In this document: positions 18,113-26,817 of the stretch, one piece after another
How the letters are laid out: the number at the start of each line of letters is the position of its first letter
Position numbering within the stretch: position 1 is the stretch's first letter
NCBI RefSeq assembly: GCF_039539445.1
Contig: NZ_BAABDD010000007.1
Location: 62,001-126,000 of the forward strand
Direction of reading: 5' to 3'
Source of the DNA: Salinactinospora qingdaonensis
GTDB taxonomy: Bacteria; Actinomycetota; Actinomycetes; Streptosporangiales; Streptosporangiaceae
Length of the DNA stretch: 64,000 nucleotides
Notes under the pieces: model-generated
What the model saw: the letters and a program-made list of their open reading frames with translations, nothing else
Databases searched by the model: none
Told to the model about the DNA's origin: nothing
Program-made: the position numbers and the translations under genes

Positions 18113-18313
18113 CAGGGGTGGGGTGTGTTTGGGGTGGATGCTGTGGTTTGGTGTTGTGTGCTGGGAAGTCGTTTCTTTGGCTCAGGATGAACGCCCCTCT
18201 CCGATGTCGTGTCTGGGGAGGGATACTCGTTGTCGTGTCCTGGGGTTGTAACGGTGTCCTCCCTCGTGGCCGCCCGCGTCGGTTGCAGTCGCCTCAGCCA
18301 CCGCTGCCGTCAG

Positions 18314-18348
18314 GCTGCCGAGATCGTGCAGCGATCGAGGCACGAGCG
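18314..18348 (-). repeat. dispersed 35-bp repeat, copy 6
   Basis: Inverted partner of copy 5. The outer flank reads GGTGGTGTCGTTCG on the other strand, the same as at copy 11. Confidence 0.85.
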
Positions 18349-18465
18349 AACGACACCACCTGCCCGCCCCGGATTGCCCCCTGGCGACCCCCGTCCGGGG
18401 CCGCGATTCGCTCGCTGCCGGGCCGTTGTCACCGAAATAGGTCGTCCTGGACGGAGAATGGGTCC

Positions 18466-19266
18466 ATGCCGAGGAGGATCTGTTGGGGAAACCACCGGCG
18501 ACGGCGTGCCCTCCGGCACCCGCGGGAGAATTCACTCTTGGCGATGTGCGTGGCCGTCACCGTGCTCGCCGTAGTCGGGGCGGTCAATCGTTCGCTGACC
18601 AACTTCAGCACCGACCCCCTGCTCCTCCTGGGCATCCCGGCCGTGGTGTTCTTCGCCCGCGGCATGCTCTACGCGCGCCAGCGCGTCAACGGCGTCCTCA
18701 TCAGCGCCTCCCAGTTCCCGCAGGTGCACCGCATGGTGGTCGACGCGGCCCGCGCCTTCGACCTCCCCCATGTGCCCGACGCCTACGTGGTCGCCGGCCA
18801 CGGCCAGATCAACGCTTTCGCCTCCGGTCACGGCTTCCGCCGCTATGTCGCCATCAACAGCGACCTGTTCGAAGTGGGGCAGCGGCTCGACGACCCCGAG
18901 ACGTTGCGGTTCGTCATCGGCCACGAGGTCGGCCACATCGCCGCGGGGCACAGCTCGTTCTGGCGGCAGTTCGGCATCTCGGTGGCCAACATCATCCCCG
19001 GTGTGGGCTCCTCTCTCAGCCGCGCTCAGGAGTACACCGCCGACAACCACGCTTTGGCGTTTTGTCCCGAAGGGATGCGGGGGCTGCGGGTGCTCGCCGC
19101 GGGCAAATACCTCTATCCGGCAGTCGACTTCGACGAGATCGCCGATCGCGCCCGCGTCGAGCAGGGGTTCTTCGTCACGCTGGTGAACCTGTTCTCCACC
19201 CACCCGGTCAACACCTGGCGATTCGCCGCGCTACGCGACCGCAGGCGCCCGGGCCGGGTGCTGTGA
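18466..19266 (+). CDS. M48 family membrane metalloprotease
   Basis: A 266-residue protein with two N-terminal hydrophobic segments (about residues 27-65) and the zinc motif HEVGH in FVIGHEVGHIAAGHSSFW. A downstream glutamate in RAQEYTADNHAL is the third ligand. The C-terminal FSTHPVNTWRFAAL is also typical. HtpX/M48 proteases degrade misfolded or specific membrane proteins. ATG at 18466 has GGAG nine bases upstream; the longer frame upstream only translates the dispersed repeats. It converges on the CPBP protease gene. Confidence 0.9.
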   Translation: MPRRICWGNHRRRRALRHPRENSLLAMCVAVTVLAVVGAVNRSLTNFSTDPLLLLGIPAVVFFARGMLYARQRVNGVLISASQFPQVHRMVVDAARAFDLPHVPDAYVVAGHGQINAFASGHGFRRYVAINSDLFEVGQRLDDPETLRFVIGHEVGHIAAGHSSFWRQFGISVANIIPGVGSSLSRAQEYTADNHALAFCPEGMRGLRVLAAGKYLYPAVDFDEIADRARVEQGFFVTLVNLFSTHPVNTWRFAALRDRRRPGRVL

Positions 19267-19307
19267 AGCCACGGCCGCACTGCCCCGCGGATGCGGCGAC
19301 GGCCGGG

Positions 19308-20069
19308 TCACAGTTGTGGTTGGCGGTGGCGTCGCCCCGCGCCGCTGAGCAGCAGCACGCGCACATTCATGTACACCTGGAACGCGACCGTGAAGAAGAT
19401 CGTGCCCGTGCCGATGTAGACCACCATGCTCAGCAAGCCGATGATGAGCCCGACAACGAGCCCGTGCCAGCCTTGGTAAAGGTGGGCCAGCGCGTAGAGG
19501 ACCGACGACGCCAGCACCACCTCCCACAGTGGCAGCCCCAAGCTCAGGCCCAGAGCCAGGAACAGGCTGCGGTAGAGCAGCTCTTCAAAGACGGCGCTGC
19601 CGACCACCAGCCACCAGGCGAGGCGCCGCTCGCGTCGCGAGCGCGCGGCGATAGTGGTGATGACGTGTTTCGTTCGGGCAGAGTCGGGATCGACGAGTGG
19701 CTCGTTGCGGCCACGGCTCTTGCGTTCCCGGGTGATCAGCCACGTCACCAGCCACGCCAGGAGCCCCCCGAGCACAGCGCCGATGACAGGGGTGAACCAC
19801 AAGGGCGGGCGTAGCCCCACGTCGCCCGGAGCGAGGTCGCTCGCCAGCACGAGCACCGCGACGATGACGACGATTCCCGCCACGTCAGTGATCAGGTGTG
19901 AACGGTAGAAGCGCACGAGAGCATCGGGGTCGGTGGGGCGGTCGCGCTCCAGCCGCGCGAACTTCAGTACCGCAAGCGGCGGTATCCCCACAGCGGCGAA
20001 CACCACCAGGGCCAGTCCCACATACGTCGCGACCGGGCCGAGCTCGGGGATGCTCTCTGTCCATAGCAC
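19308..20069 (-). CDS. CPBP family intramembrane metalloprotease
   Basis: A 253-residue polytopic membrane protein. It has the CPBP (Rce1/CAAX-like) motif EELLYRSLFLALG and later conserved histidine segments (ALAHLYQGWHGLVVGL). Bacterial members are linked to bacteriocin self-immunity or maturation, but most are uncharacterised. The GTG start at 20069 has a poor ribosome binding site, so the start is moderately sure. No bacteriocin-like gene is adjacent. Confidence 0.85.
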   Translation of the reverse strand: MLWTESIPELGPVATYVGLALVVFAAVGIPPLAVLKFARLERDRPTDPDALVRFYRSHLITDVAGIVVIVAVLVLASDLAPGDVGLRPPLWFTPVIGAVLGGLLAWLVTWLITRERKSRGRNEPLVDPDSARTKHVITTIAARSRRERRLAWWLVVGSAVFEELLYRSLFLALGLSLGLPLWEVVLASSVLYALAHLYQGWHGLVVGLIIGLLSMVVYIGTGTIFFTVAFQVYMNVRVLLLSGAGRRHRQPQL

Positions 20070-20239
20070 GCGCCACAGCCTAGGAGGTCAGCTCATGTGC
20101 ACGCATCCTTCGCCCGTGCCGCATGAGCCGTGCATCCGGCCTCTCACCACGAACTCCATGTGATGTTCACTTTTTGCTGAGGAATGTTTCATGTTCTGAT
20201 CTGCTAATCGATTTCCTCTTGTGATAGCGCGCCGCCGGC

Positions 20240-20286
20240 GTAACGGTGGAAGTGTCCCGCGTCACACGACGCGGGCTCCGCGTTAC
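20240..20286 (+). promoter_or_regulatory. nested hairpin in the EF-G2 leader
   Basis: A perfect CCCGCGTC / GACGCGGG stem (20256-20263 / 20268-20275) with loop ACAC lies within a wider GTAACG / CGTTAC pairing. It ends 20 bases before the EF-G2 ATG, so it could influence translation or end upstream transcripts. Confidence 0.45.
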
Positions 20287-20306
20287 CCGTGGGGAGTTGA
20301 TGAGGT

Positions 20307-22499
20307 ATGGCGGACAAATCTGGTTCGGTGACCAACGGCAGGGCACCCGAGGCCGACCTGCCCGCGAACATCCGCAACGTGGTTCTGGTCGGCCCTTCCG
20401 GAGCGGGAAAGACCACCCTGGTAGAAGCGCTGCTCCGCCAAGCGGGAGTCATCTCCCGCGCGGGCCGCGTCGAGGAGGGCACCACCGTCAGCGATTACGA
20501 CGACGTGGAGATCCGACAGAAACGCTCCGTCAACTTGACGGTCCAGCCCCTCCAGGTCGGTGACATCAAGGTGAACCTCCTCGACACCCCCGGCTACGCC
20601 GACTTCGTGGGCGAGCTCCGCGCGGGCCTGCGCGCGGCCGACGCGGCGCTGTTCGTAATCTCGGCCGTCGACGGCGTCGACGGCCTCACCCAACTGCTGT
20701 GGCAGGAGTGTGCCTCACTCAACGTGCCCCGGGCCGTGGCCGTCAACAAGATCGACCATGACCGCGCCGACTTCTTCGGCGCGCTACACCAGTGCCAGAC
20801 GGCCTTCGGTGACGGTGTCCTGCCCGCCTACTTCCCCGTGACCGCGGGTGGCGGCGAGGGCGCAGCAACCGGGCTGATCGGTTTGTTGTCACAGCGCTTC
20901 TACGACTACACCGCGGCCGGCTCTCCCCCACGCCGGGAGGCCACCGCTCCAGGGGGTTCCACCGAGGCGCCGCTGCCCGCCGACACCGCGGAGCAGGTCG
21001 CGGCCATGCGCGAAACCCTCATCGAGGGCGTGATCCAAGAGAGCGAGGACGAGACGCTCATGGACCGCTACATGGCCGGTGAGGAACTCGACCCCGATCT
21101 GCTCATCGCCGACCTGGAGGCGGCGGTGGTCCGCGGCGGTTTCCACCCCGTGCTGGCGGTCTCGGCCACGACCGGTATCGGTGTCGCCGAACTCCTAGCG
21201 GAGCTGCCGCGCGCCTGCCCCAGCCCGCTGGAGCGCCCATTGCCGCGGGTGACCACAGTCAACGACAAACCCGTTCAGGAATTCACCTGCGATCCCGCGG
21301 GACCACTCCTGGCCGAGGTGATTAAGACCAGCAGCGATCCCTACGTCGGCCGGGTCAGCCTGGTGCGCGTATTCTCCGGGACGCTGCTGCCCGACGCTGT
21401 CGTCCACGTGTGCGGCCACGGCCTGGCCGAGCGCGGGCACGAGGACCACGACGTCGACGAGCGCATCGGCGCCCTCTCCACCCCGTTGGGCAAGCAGTTG
21501 CGTCCCATGCCTCGGGCGATGGCCGGCGACATCTGCTCTGTGGCCAAGCTCGCCCACGCCGAAACCGGCGACACCCTCTCGGCCAAGGAGCAACCGCTGC
21601 GGATGCCGCCGTGGACCTTCCCCGATCCGCTGCTGCCCGTGGCGGTACGTGCGGCGAGCAAGGGCGACGAGGACAAGCTCTCCCACGCCATCGCCCGGCT
21701 GACGGCCGAGGACATCACGCTGCGGCTCGAAGTCAACCCCGAGACCCACCAGATGCTGCTGTGGTGCATGGGGGAGGCCCATCTGGACGTGGCGCTGGAC
21801 CGGCTCACCAACCGCTACGGCGTCAAGGTCGAAACCGAGCAGGTGCGCATCCCGCTCCGGGAGACCTTCGCGATCCCCACCCAGGGCATGGGGCGCAACG
21901 TCAAACAGAGCGGCGGTCATGGCGAGTACGGCGTCTGCCACATCAAGGTGGAGCCGCTGCCGTCGGGCTCTGGACTGGAGTTCGTCGACGAGATCGTCGG
22001 CGGCGTGGTGCCGCGCCAGTACATTCCCTCGGTGGAGAAGGGCATCCGCGCGCAGATGGAGCAAGGGGTGCGCTCGGGGTACCCCATGGTCGACATCCGG
22101 GTGACCCTCTACGACGGTAAAGCCCACTCGGTGGACTCCTCCGACATGGCCTTCCAAAAGGCCGGCAAACTCGCGCTGCGCGACGCCGCCGGCCGGGCCC
22201 GCGTGTCGATGCTGGAGCCGGTCGACGAACTGTCGGTGCTCGTGGCCGACGCCTACATGGGCGCGGTGATGAGCGACCTGTCCTCGCGCCGCGGGCGCGT
22301 CATCGGCACTGAGGCCGTGGGGGAGGGGCGCACCCTGATCCACGCCGAGATCCCCCAGTTGGAGATCACGCGCTACGCCATCGACCTGCGCTCCATCTCC
22401 CAGGGCACGGGCACCTTCAGCCGTCGCTACCTGCGCCACGAACCGCTGCCCGACCACCTGGCCCAGACCTACATCACCGGCGAGCACGCCACAGCCTGA
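20307..22499 (+). CDS. fusA2: elongation factor G-like protein EF-G2
   Basis: A 730-residue translational GTPase with the complete EF-G domain set. G-domain motifs are GPSGAGKTT (residues 29-37), DTPGYADF and AVNKIDHD. Domain III-V segments follow (GEAHLDVALDRL, QSGGHGEYGVCHI). It matches the second EF-G of actinobacteria. The mycobacterial EF-G2 binds GTP but lacks ribosome-stimulated GTPase activity, so this need not be the main elongation factor. The ATG is close to a weak GGGGAG/GAGG region and follows a hairpin leader. Confidence 0.92.
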   Translation: MADKSGSVTNGRAPEADLPANIRNVVLVGPSGAGKTTLVEALLRQAGVISRAGRVEEGTTVSDYDDVEIRQKRSVNLTVQPLQVGDIKVNLLDTPGYADFVGELRAGLRAADAALFVISAVDGVDGLTQLLWQECASLNVPRAVAVNKIDHDRADFFGALHQCQTAFGDGVLPAYFPVTAGGGEGAATGLIGLLSQRFYDYTAAGSPPRREATAPGGSTEAPLPADTAEQVAAMRETLIEGVIQESEDETLMDRYMAGEELDPDLLIADLEAAVVRGGFHPVLAVSATTGIGVAELLAELPRACPSPLERPLPRVTTVNDKPVQEFTCDPAGPLLAEVIKTSSDPYVGRVSLVRVFSGTLLPDAVVHVCGHGLAERGHEDHDVDERIGALSTPLGKQLRPMPRAMAGDICSVAKLAHAETGDTLSAKEQPLRMPPWTFPDPLLPVAVRAASKGDEDKLSHAIARLTAEDITLRLEVNPETHQMLLWCMGEAHLDVALDRLTNRYGVKVETEQVRIPLRETFAIPTQGMGRNVKQSGGHGEYGVCHIKVEPLPSGSGLEFVDEIVGGVVPRQYIPSVEKGIRAQMEQGVRSGYPMVDIRVTLYDGKAHSVDSSDMAFQKAGKLALRDAAGRARVSMLEPVDELSVLVADAYMGAVMSDLSSRRGRVIGTEAVGEGRTLIHAEIPQLEITRYAIDLRSISQGTGTFSRRYLRHEPLPDHLAQTYITGEHATA

Positions 22500-22553
22500 G
22501 CCCACCACCCGGCGCTTCCGGTGACGGCCGCGACGGCACCGCCGTCGAAAACG

Positions 22554-22577
22554 GTGGCCGGTCGAACGACCGGCCAC
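22554..22577 (+). terminator. hairpin after EF-G2
   Basis: Perfect GTGGCCGGT / ACCGGCCAC stem with a six-base loop, 55 bases after the EF-G2 stop and 35 before the next gene. There is no T tract. Confidence 0.5.
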
Positions 22578-22612
22578 TCTCACCCACCGCGGGGACCGCT
22601 ACTCCCGCCACC

Positions 22613-23458
22613 GTGCGTGACGCTTCGCAACCACCGCCGCGCCAGGACGGGCGCGTCGCCCGTGCGCTCATGCTGCTGTCCCTGCAACGCGGGCACTACG
22701 CGCCCATCACGGTCGGTCGGACGCGGCGAAGCGCGTACATCTCGGCGTTGGACGAGGCCAACGCCGGCGATCTGCGTCCGCTGGTCCGCTTCTTCGCCCG
22801 GCTTGAGGAGCAGGCCCTGCGCGCCGAGATGCAGGCGCCCCTCTCTCCGGTGGCGCAAGGAACCGGGGCGGTGGCGATCGCCCGAGCCTACGCCTCGCGG
22901 CTCAAAGCGCGCGAGATCGAGAACCACACCGTCAAGCGACAGAAAGGGACGGAATTCGCCAACGCCCCGCACCGCTACCTCACGAACCTCCTGAACGACC
23001 TCGCCGGCCAGGTGAGCGAGGCGTTCAAGGACGCCGACCCGCAGGCCAGAGCCAGCGTGGACGCCGCCGCTCCTCAAGAAGAGAAGGCGACCTACTGGAA
23101 GGGCCAGTTGGCCCATGCCGCGAAACTCGCCGACTTCTACGCCAACCTGGCCGAGGGAGCGTGGTGGGTGCGCCTGCACCTGCGGATGCGCGGCTACCTG
23201 TTGCGGTTCATCACCGCCGTACAGAAGGTGGGCCACGGCGAGACCGGTGTGCTCGCTTTGACGTGCTACGCAGAAGTGCTGGACGTCTCTTCCGACTCCA
23301 CCACCTTGCTGTGGCGGGTATTCGACCCCTCCAACCTCCCCGACAGCGTGACCTTCGTCTACACCGATGACGCCGACGCCCGATGGGCGGAGGTCACAGA
23401 GACCGTCGACGCCGCCCTCAGTGTGGCGATCAGGCAGTTCGCCGAGGATCTGCCTTAG
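22613..23458 (+). CDS. unknown protein with a Fic C-terminal fragment
   Basis: A 281-residue protein starting with GTG. Residues about 17-62 (ALMLLSLQRGHYAPITVGRTRRSAYISALDEANAGDLRPLVRFFARLEEQAL) resemble the segment that follows the catalytic motif in Fic-family proteins. The HxFx[DE]GNGRxxR AMPylation motif itself is absent, and only 113 bases separate this gene from EF-G2. The rest (about residues 70-281), with conserved-looking tryptophan and acidic stretches, is not recognised. It may be an N-terminally truncated Fic protein or a real gene with a reduced Fic fold. Confidence 0.65.
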   Translation: MRDASQPPPRQDGRVARALMLLSLQRGHYAPITVGRTRRSAYISALDEANAGDLRPLVRFFARLEEQALRAEMQAPLSPVAQGTGAVAIARAYASRLKAREIENHTVKRQKGTEFANAPHRYLTNLLNDLAGQVSEAFKDADPQARASVDAAAPQEEKATYWKGQLAHAAKLADFYANLAEGAWWVRLHLRMRGYLLRFITAVQKVGHGETGVLALTCYAEVLDVSSDSTTLLWRVFDPSNLPDSVTFVYTDDADARWAEVTETVDAALSVAIRQFAEDLP

Positions 23459-23571
23459 CCGGCCGCCCGCGCGTGGCGCGTCCGGGGAAGCGGCGGGTTC
23501 GGCGCCGACTGTTCCACGGCGCCCACGAGCAGGGGGCGAGCGCCCTGTGAAAACCCCCGCCTCTCGCCGGC

Positions 23572-24390
23572 TCAGCCGCGGACGGTCTCGATGATGCGCT
23601 CGGCCAGCTCGGGCGTGGCGGCCACCACCCCCGACCAGCGGCGGGTGAGATCGGTGTCGATCTCCAGCGGGCGGTCGAAAACGTCACGTACCACCCCGCC
23701 GGCGGCGGGAACCATCACCAGCGCGGCGGCCAGGTCGACGATACGGTGCGCGTCGTTGCCGGGGTCGACGAAGGCGTCGAACGACCCTTCAGCCACCAAC
23801 GCCGCCTCCAAGCAGGTCGTGCCCAGCACACGCACCCGCTCCGCGCGCTCGGCCAGGTGCCACCAGGACCGCCCGATCTCGGGGTGGGGACGCAGCAGGC
23901 CGAGCGCGGCGCCGTCGAGCTCGGTGCGCCCGGAGGTGCGGTAGGCCGTGTCCTCCCCCACGATGGCGTGCCAGCAGCGGCCAGTATCCAACCAGCAGGT
24001 CAGCGCCTCCGTCGGCACACCGTCCTCGACCATGACCCCGGCGAAACACGACAGCGGAACCCCGGAGGCGGCGTTGTTCGAACCGTCGACCGGGTCAACG
24101 ACCATGGTCAGTGCCGAGGCGTTGTCGACAAAGCCCACCTCCTCGCTGAGCAGGTTCACCCGGTGGCGCCGCGCTGTGTCGGCGATAGCGCCCTCCACCA
24201 GCTCGTCGACGCGCATCGTGGCGGTGCCGTCGGCGCCCGTGCGGCTCGACTCGGCCAATTCGCCGCGCGTGTGCTCCGCTCGGGCCTCGCCGTAGGCACG
24301 CGCGGCGCTCAAGGCCGCCGACACCAGGGCGGGGTGGGCCTCGGGAGGCGCGGCGGGGTCGGGAACGGGCCAGGTGATCTTGCTGGACAA
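23572..24390 (-). CDS. inositol monophosphatase family protein
   Basis: A 272-residue Mg-dependent phosphatase of the FIG/IMPase superfamily. It has LLSEEVG (metal glutamates, residues 80-86), DPVDGSNN (99-106) and the C-terminal metal region GNDAHRIVDLAAALVMVPAAGG, where a variant ND..R.VD replaces the usual WD..A. Likely substrates are inositol-1-phosphate, a nucleotide phosphate or histidinol phosphate; the context does not decide. The TTG start at 24390 is preceded by GGGAG. It is divergent from the PLP lyase gene. Confidence 0.85.
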   Translation of the reverse strand: MSSKITWPVPDPAAPPEAHPALVSAALSAARAYGEARAEHTRGELAESSRTGADGTATMRVDELVEGAIADTARRHRVNLLSEEVGFVDNASALTMVVDPVDGSNNAASGVPLSCFAGVMVEDGVPTEALTCWLDTGRCWHAIVGEDTAYRTSGRTELDGAALGLLRPHPEIGRSWWHLAERAERVRVLGTTCLEAALVAEGSFDAFVDPGNDAHRIVDLAAALVMVPAAGGVVRDVFDRPLEIDTDLTRRWSGVVAATPELAERIIETVRG

Positions 24391-24757
24391 GGGTGCTCCC
24401 TAGGTGTGCTGGTCGGTCGAAGGCGATGGCGCTGACCGGGCCAGGGCATCGCGCGTTTCCCATCGGCCCGGTCCACGGCTCCGGCCAAAACTATCCCCAC
24501 TGCTGGCCGAGCCGCTTAGCCCCCACCTTTTCCGTGGTAGACGCCTTCGGTGACCCGACGGCGCTGTCGTTCTGGGATAACAGTGAAGAGTTGGGACGAA
24601 AAAAGTGAATGAAGAATCTTTTTGTTCGCGTCATGCCGGGGTGGTTCGCCGCGCCGCAGTGAGGTTGGTGAACACCTGGCCGCGTCCCGTGTGAGGTCGG
24701 TAACGCAACGGCGGAGTTCACCTGTCCGGGGAATCCGGCTCCCCTTACGATACGCAC
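24391..24757. other. divergent promoter region
   Basis: About 365 bases between the phosphatase and PLP-lyase genes, with an AT-rich patch at 24570-24630. No gene or clear palindrome is seen. Confidence 0.4.
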
Positions 24758-25696
24758 ATGCTGAACACGTCCCTCAGCCTTGACCGAATCGAAGCCGCCG
24801 CGCACCTCATTGATCCCGTTTTCCGCGCTACACCTCAGATTATCGACGAATCACTGTCACGATCCCTGAACCGGGAAATCATCCTGAAAGTCGAAACCCT
24901 CAACCCCATACGCTCGTTCAAAGGGCGCGGAGCCGACTTCTGGCTGCACGACTCCGCGGAGCGGCGCATGGTGATCTGCGCTTCCACCGGCAACTTCGGC
25001 CAAGGTCTGGGGTATGCGGCCCGACAGCGCGGGCTGTCGGTTCGGGTATTCGCCCCCACCCCCGCCCTCTCGGCGAAGGTCACCCGGATGCGGGAGTTGG
25101 GCGCTCGCGTCGTCGTGGGCGGCGCTGACCTCGAAGAGGCGAAGGAGGCCGCTTTGGCCTCCGCCAATGAACGCGACGACCGCGTGTTTGTCGAGGACGG
25201 CGCACAACCGCAGATCGCGGAGGGGGCCGCCACCATCGCCGTCGAGCTCGCGCCCCTCCTGCCGGATACCGTTGTGGTCCCCGTGGGCAGTGGGGCGCTC
25301 ATCTCCGGTGTCGCCACGTGGCTCAAGGCGCACCGTCCCCGCGTCAAGGTGATTGGCGCCGTCGCCGCTGGCGCGCCGGCCATGGCCCATAGTTGGCGTT
25401 CGGGTACCCCGGTGTCGACATCGGCAGCGCGCACCGCGGCTGACAGTGTCGCGCTGCGCGTACCGGCGCCCGCCGCGGTCGCGTGGCTGCGCGACGTCGT
25501 CGACGACATGGTGTTGATCGAGGAGGAGCAGATTTTCGCCGCGCTGCGCCTGCTCCGCGACCAGCTCGGGCTCATCATGGAACCGGCCGCGGCTTTGGGG
25601 CTCGCGGCGATCGTCAACCACGACATCCCGGGAGCGCGGGTTGCGACGGTCCTCACCGGCAGTAACTTCGCGCCCGAAGTGGTCAAGTCGCTTTGA
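24758..25696 (+). CDS. threonine/serine dehydratase-like PLP enzyme
   Basis: A 312-residue fold-type II PLP protein. The Schiff-base lysine is in NPIRSFKGRGAD (about residue 50), the phosphate/substrate loop in ASTGNFGQGLGYAA, and the glycine-rich loop is VPVGSGALISG. These match threonine dehydratase/serine racemase-like enzymes, probably making 2-oxobutyrate or ammonia from hydroxy amino acids. It lacks a C-terminal ACT domain, so it is likely of the catabolic or unregulated type. The ATG has no visible ribosome binding site, so the mRNA may be nearly leaderless. Confidence 0.85.
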   Translation: MLNTSLSLDRIEAAAHLIDPVFRATPQIIDESLSRSLNREIILKVETLNPIRSFKGRGADFWLHDSAERRMVICASTGNFGQGLGYAARQRGLSVRVFAPTPALSAKVTRMRELGARVVVGGADLEEAKEAALASANERDDRVFVEDGAQPQIAEGAATIAVELAPLLPDTVVVPVGSGALISGVATWLKAHRPRVKVIGAVAAGAPAMAHSWRSGTPVSTSAARTAADSVALRVPAPAAVAWLRDVVDDMVLIEEEQIFAALRLLRDQLGLIMEPAAALGLAAIVNHDIPGARVATVLTGSNFAPEVVKSL

Positions 25697-25813
25697 CCTC
25701 AGGGGCGCCCTCGACGGTCGCGCGAGGCAGAGTCGAGGCCGCCAGGGGCGGTATGGCCGAGTGCTGACCCTCCCGGCAGCGGGTTCCTTGCCGGGAGTCG
25801 GGGAGGCGCCACT

Positions 25814-26656
25814 GTGGTGACAGGAGTCATCGGGCACGATAGAGGGGTGTCCGATGTCTTACACACCGCAGCACCGCCAGAACGACTCCATCGGGAAAGG
25901 CTGCTCACCTCTGACGGTGTCCGTGTCGACTCCGTTCTGCTCAGCCGCAGCGAGGACCGGACCACCGCGATCGTCCTCGCCAACGGTTTCACTGGCACCT
26001 GGCGCAGCCCGCACACGAGGATGATCGCTCGGCGGATGCTCCCCCTGGCCGACGTGATGACGTTCGACTTCCGTGGCCACCACGACTCCACCGGCCGTTC
26101 CACCGTCGGCGACCGCGAAGTCCTAGATCTGCGGGCCGTGGTCGACCACCTGCACGACCGTGGCTATTCCCGTATTGCCACCGTCGGGTTTTCAATGGGT
26201 GCCGCGGTTGTCGTGCGCCACGCCGCGACCTTCGGCGGAGTCGCCGCGGTCGTCGCCATCAGTGGCCCCAGCCGCTGGTATGACCGCGCCACACCGCGGA
26301 TGCGGCTGCTCCACTTCGGCGTGGAGCAAGCGGTGGGCCGGCTCTTCTTGCGGCTAGCCCGCAGAGTGCGGGTCATCGACCGCCACTGGGACCCGGTGCC
26401 CCCGGACCCCACCGAGTCAGCCGGAGCCATCGCTCCGACCCCCCTCCTGGTCATGCACGGTGACACCGACCCCTACTTCTCGGTGGAACACCCCCAGCGC
26501 GTCTACGACGCCGCTGGCCACCCCAAAGAGCTGTGGCTTGAGAAGGGGATGGGCCACGCCGAGCGGGCTATGACTCCGGAGCGGGCCAGCCGGGTCACCG
26601 GGTGGCTGGCCACCCACCTCACGCCGCCTCCCTCGGAAGACGCGGCGCCTGACTGA
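25814..26656 (+). CDS. alpha/beta hydrolase
   Basis: A 280-residue hydrolase with the nucleophile elbow GFSMGAA (about residues 125-131). The oxyanion region is VLANGFTGTW, the acid is in LLVMHGDTDPYF, and the final histidine is in KGMGHAERAM. The substrate is unknown. GTG at 25814 has GGGGAGG seven bases upstream; GTG at 25847 is an alternative. A perfect CTGGGGCC / GGCCCCAG hairpin follows the gene. Confidence 0.85.
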   Translation: MVTGVIGHDRGVSDVLHTAAPPERLHRERLLTSDGVRVDSVLLSRSEDRTTAIVLANGFTGTWRSPHTRMIARRMLPLADVMTFDFRGHHDSTGRSTVGDREVLDLRAVVDHLHDRGYSRIATVGFSMGAAVVVRHAATFGGVAAVVAISGPSRWYDRATPRMRLLHFGVEQAVGRLFLRLARRVRVIDRHWDPVPPDPTESAGAIAPTPLLVMHGDTDPYFSVEHPQRVYDAAGHPKELWLEKGMGHAERAMTPERASRVTGWLATHLTPPPSEDAAPD

Positions 26657-26712
26657 GCCCCTCCGCCACCCCTGCCGCCCCCGGGGCCAGCCGTTTCCCC
26701 GAGCGGTCGAGG

Positions 26713-26734
26713 CTGGGGCCTGCATAGGCCCCAG
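26713..26734 (+). terminator. terminator between convergent genes
   Basis: CTGGGGCC-tgcata-GGCCCCAG, a perfect eight-base-pair stem about 55 bases after the hydrolase stop. Confidence 0.55.
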
Positions 26735-26817
26735 ACCCTCGCCGCGACACAGCCGCCCCGCCGCCCGCCTCCCAACACCGGGAGGGCCACTCGCCGGCGG
26801 GAGAGGCGCTTGTGGGG

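Larger units (their letters stand above)
17951..18465. other. gene-free stretch with inverted repeat pair
   Basis: About 515 bases between the M20 and M48 genes. It carries dispersed repeat copies 5 and 6 in inverted orientation, 270 bases end to end. No gene is seen. Confidence 0.65.

Noticed and set aside
21195..22583. 462-residue minus-strand open frame over EF-G2
   Set aside because: Antisense shadow of a conserved GTPase; composition typical of reverse-frame GC-rich DNA.
25740..25810. tRNA-like fold near GGTATGGCCGAGTG
   Set aside because: No acceptor stem, T arm or CCA-compatible pairing could be built.
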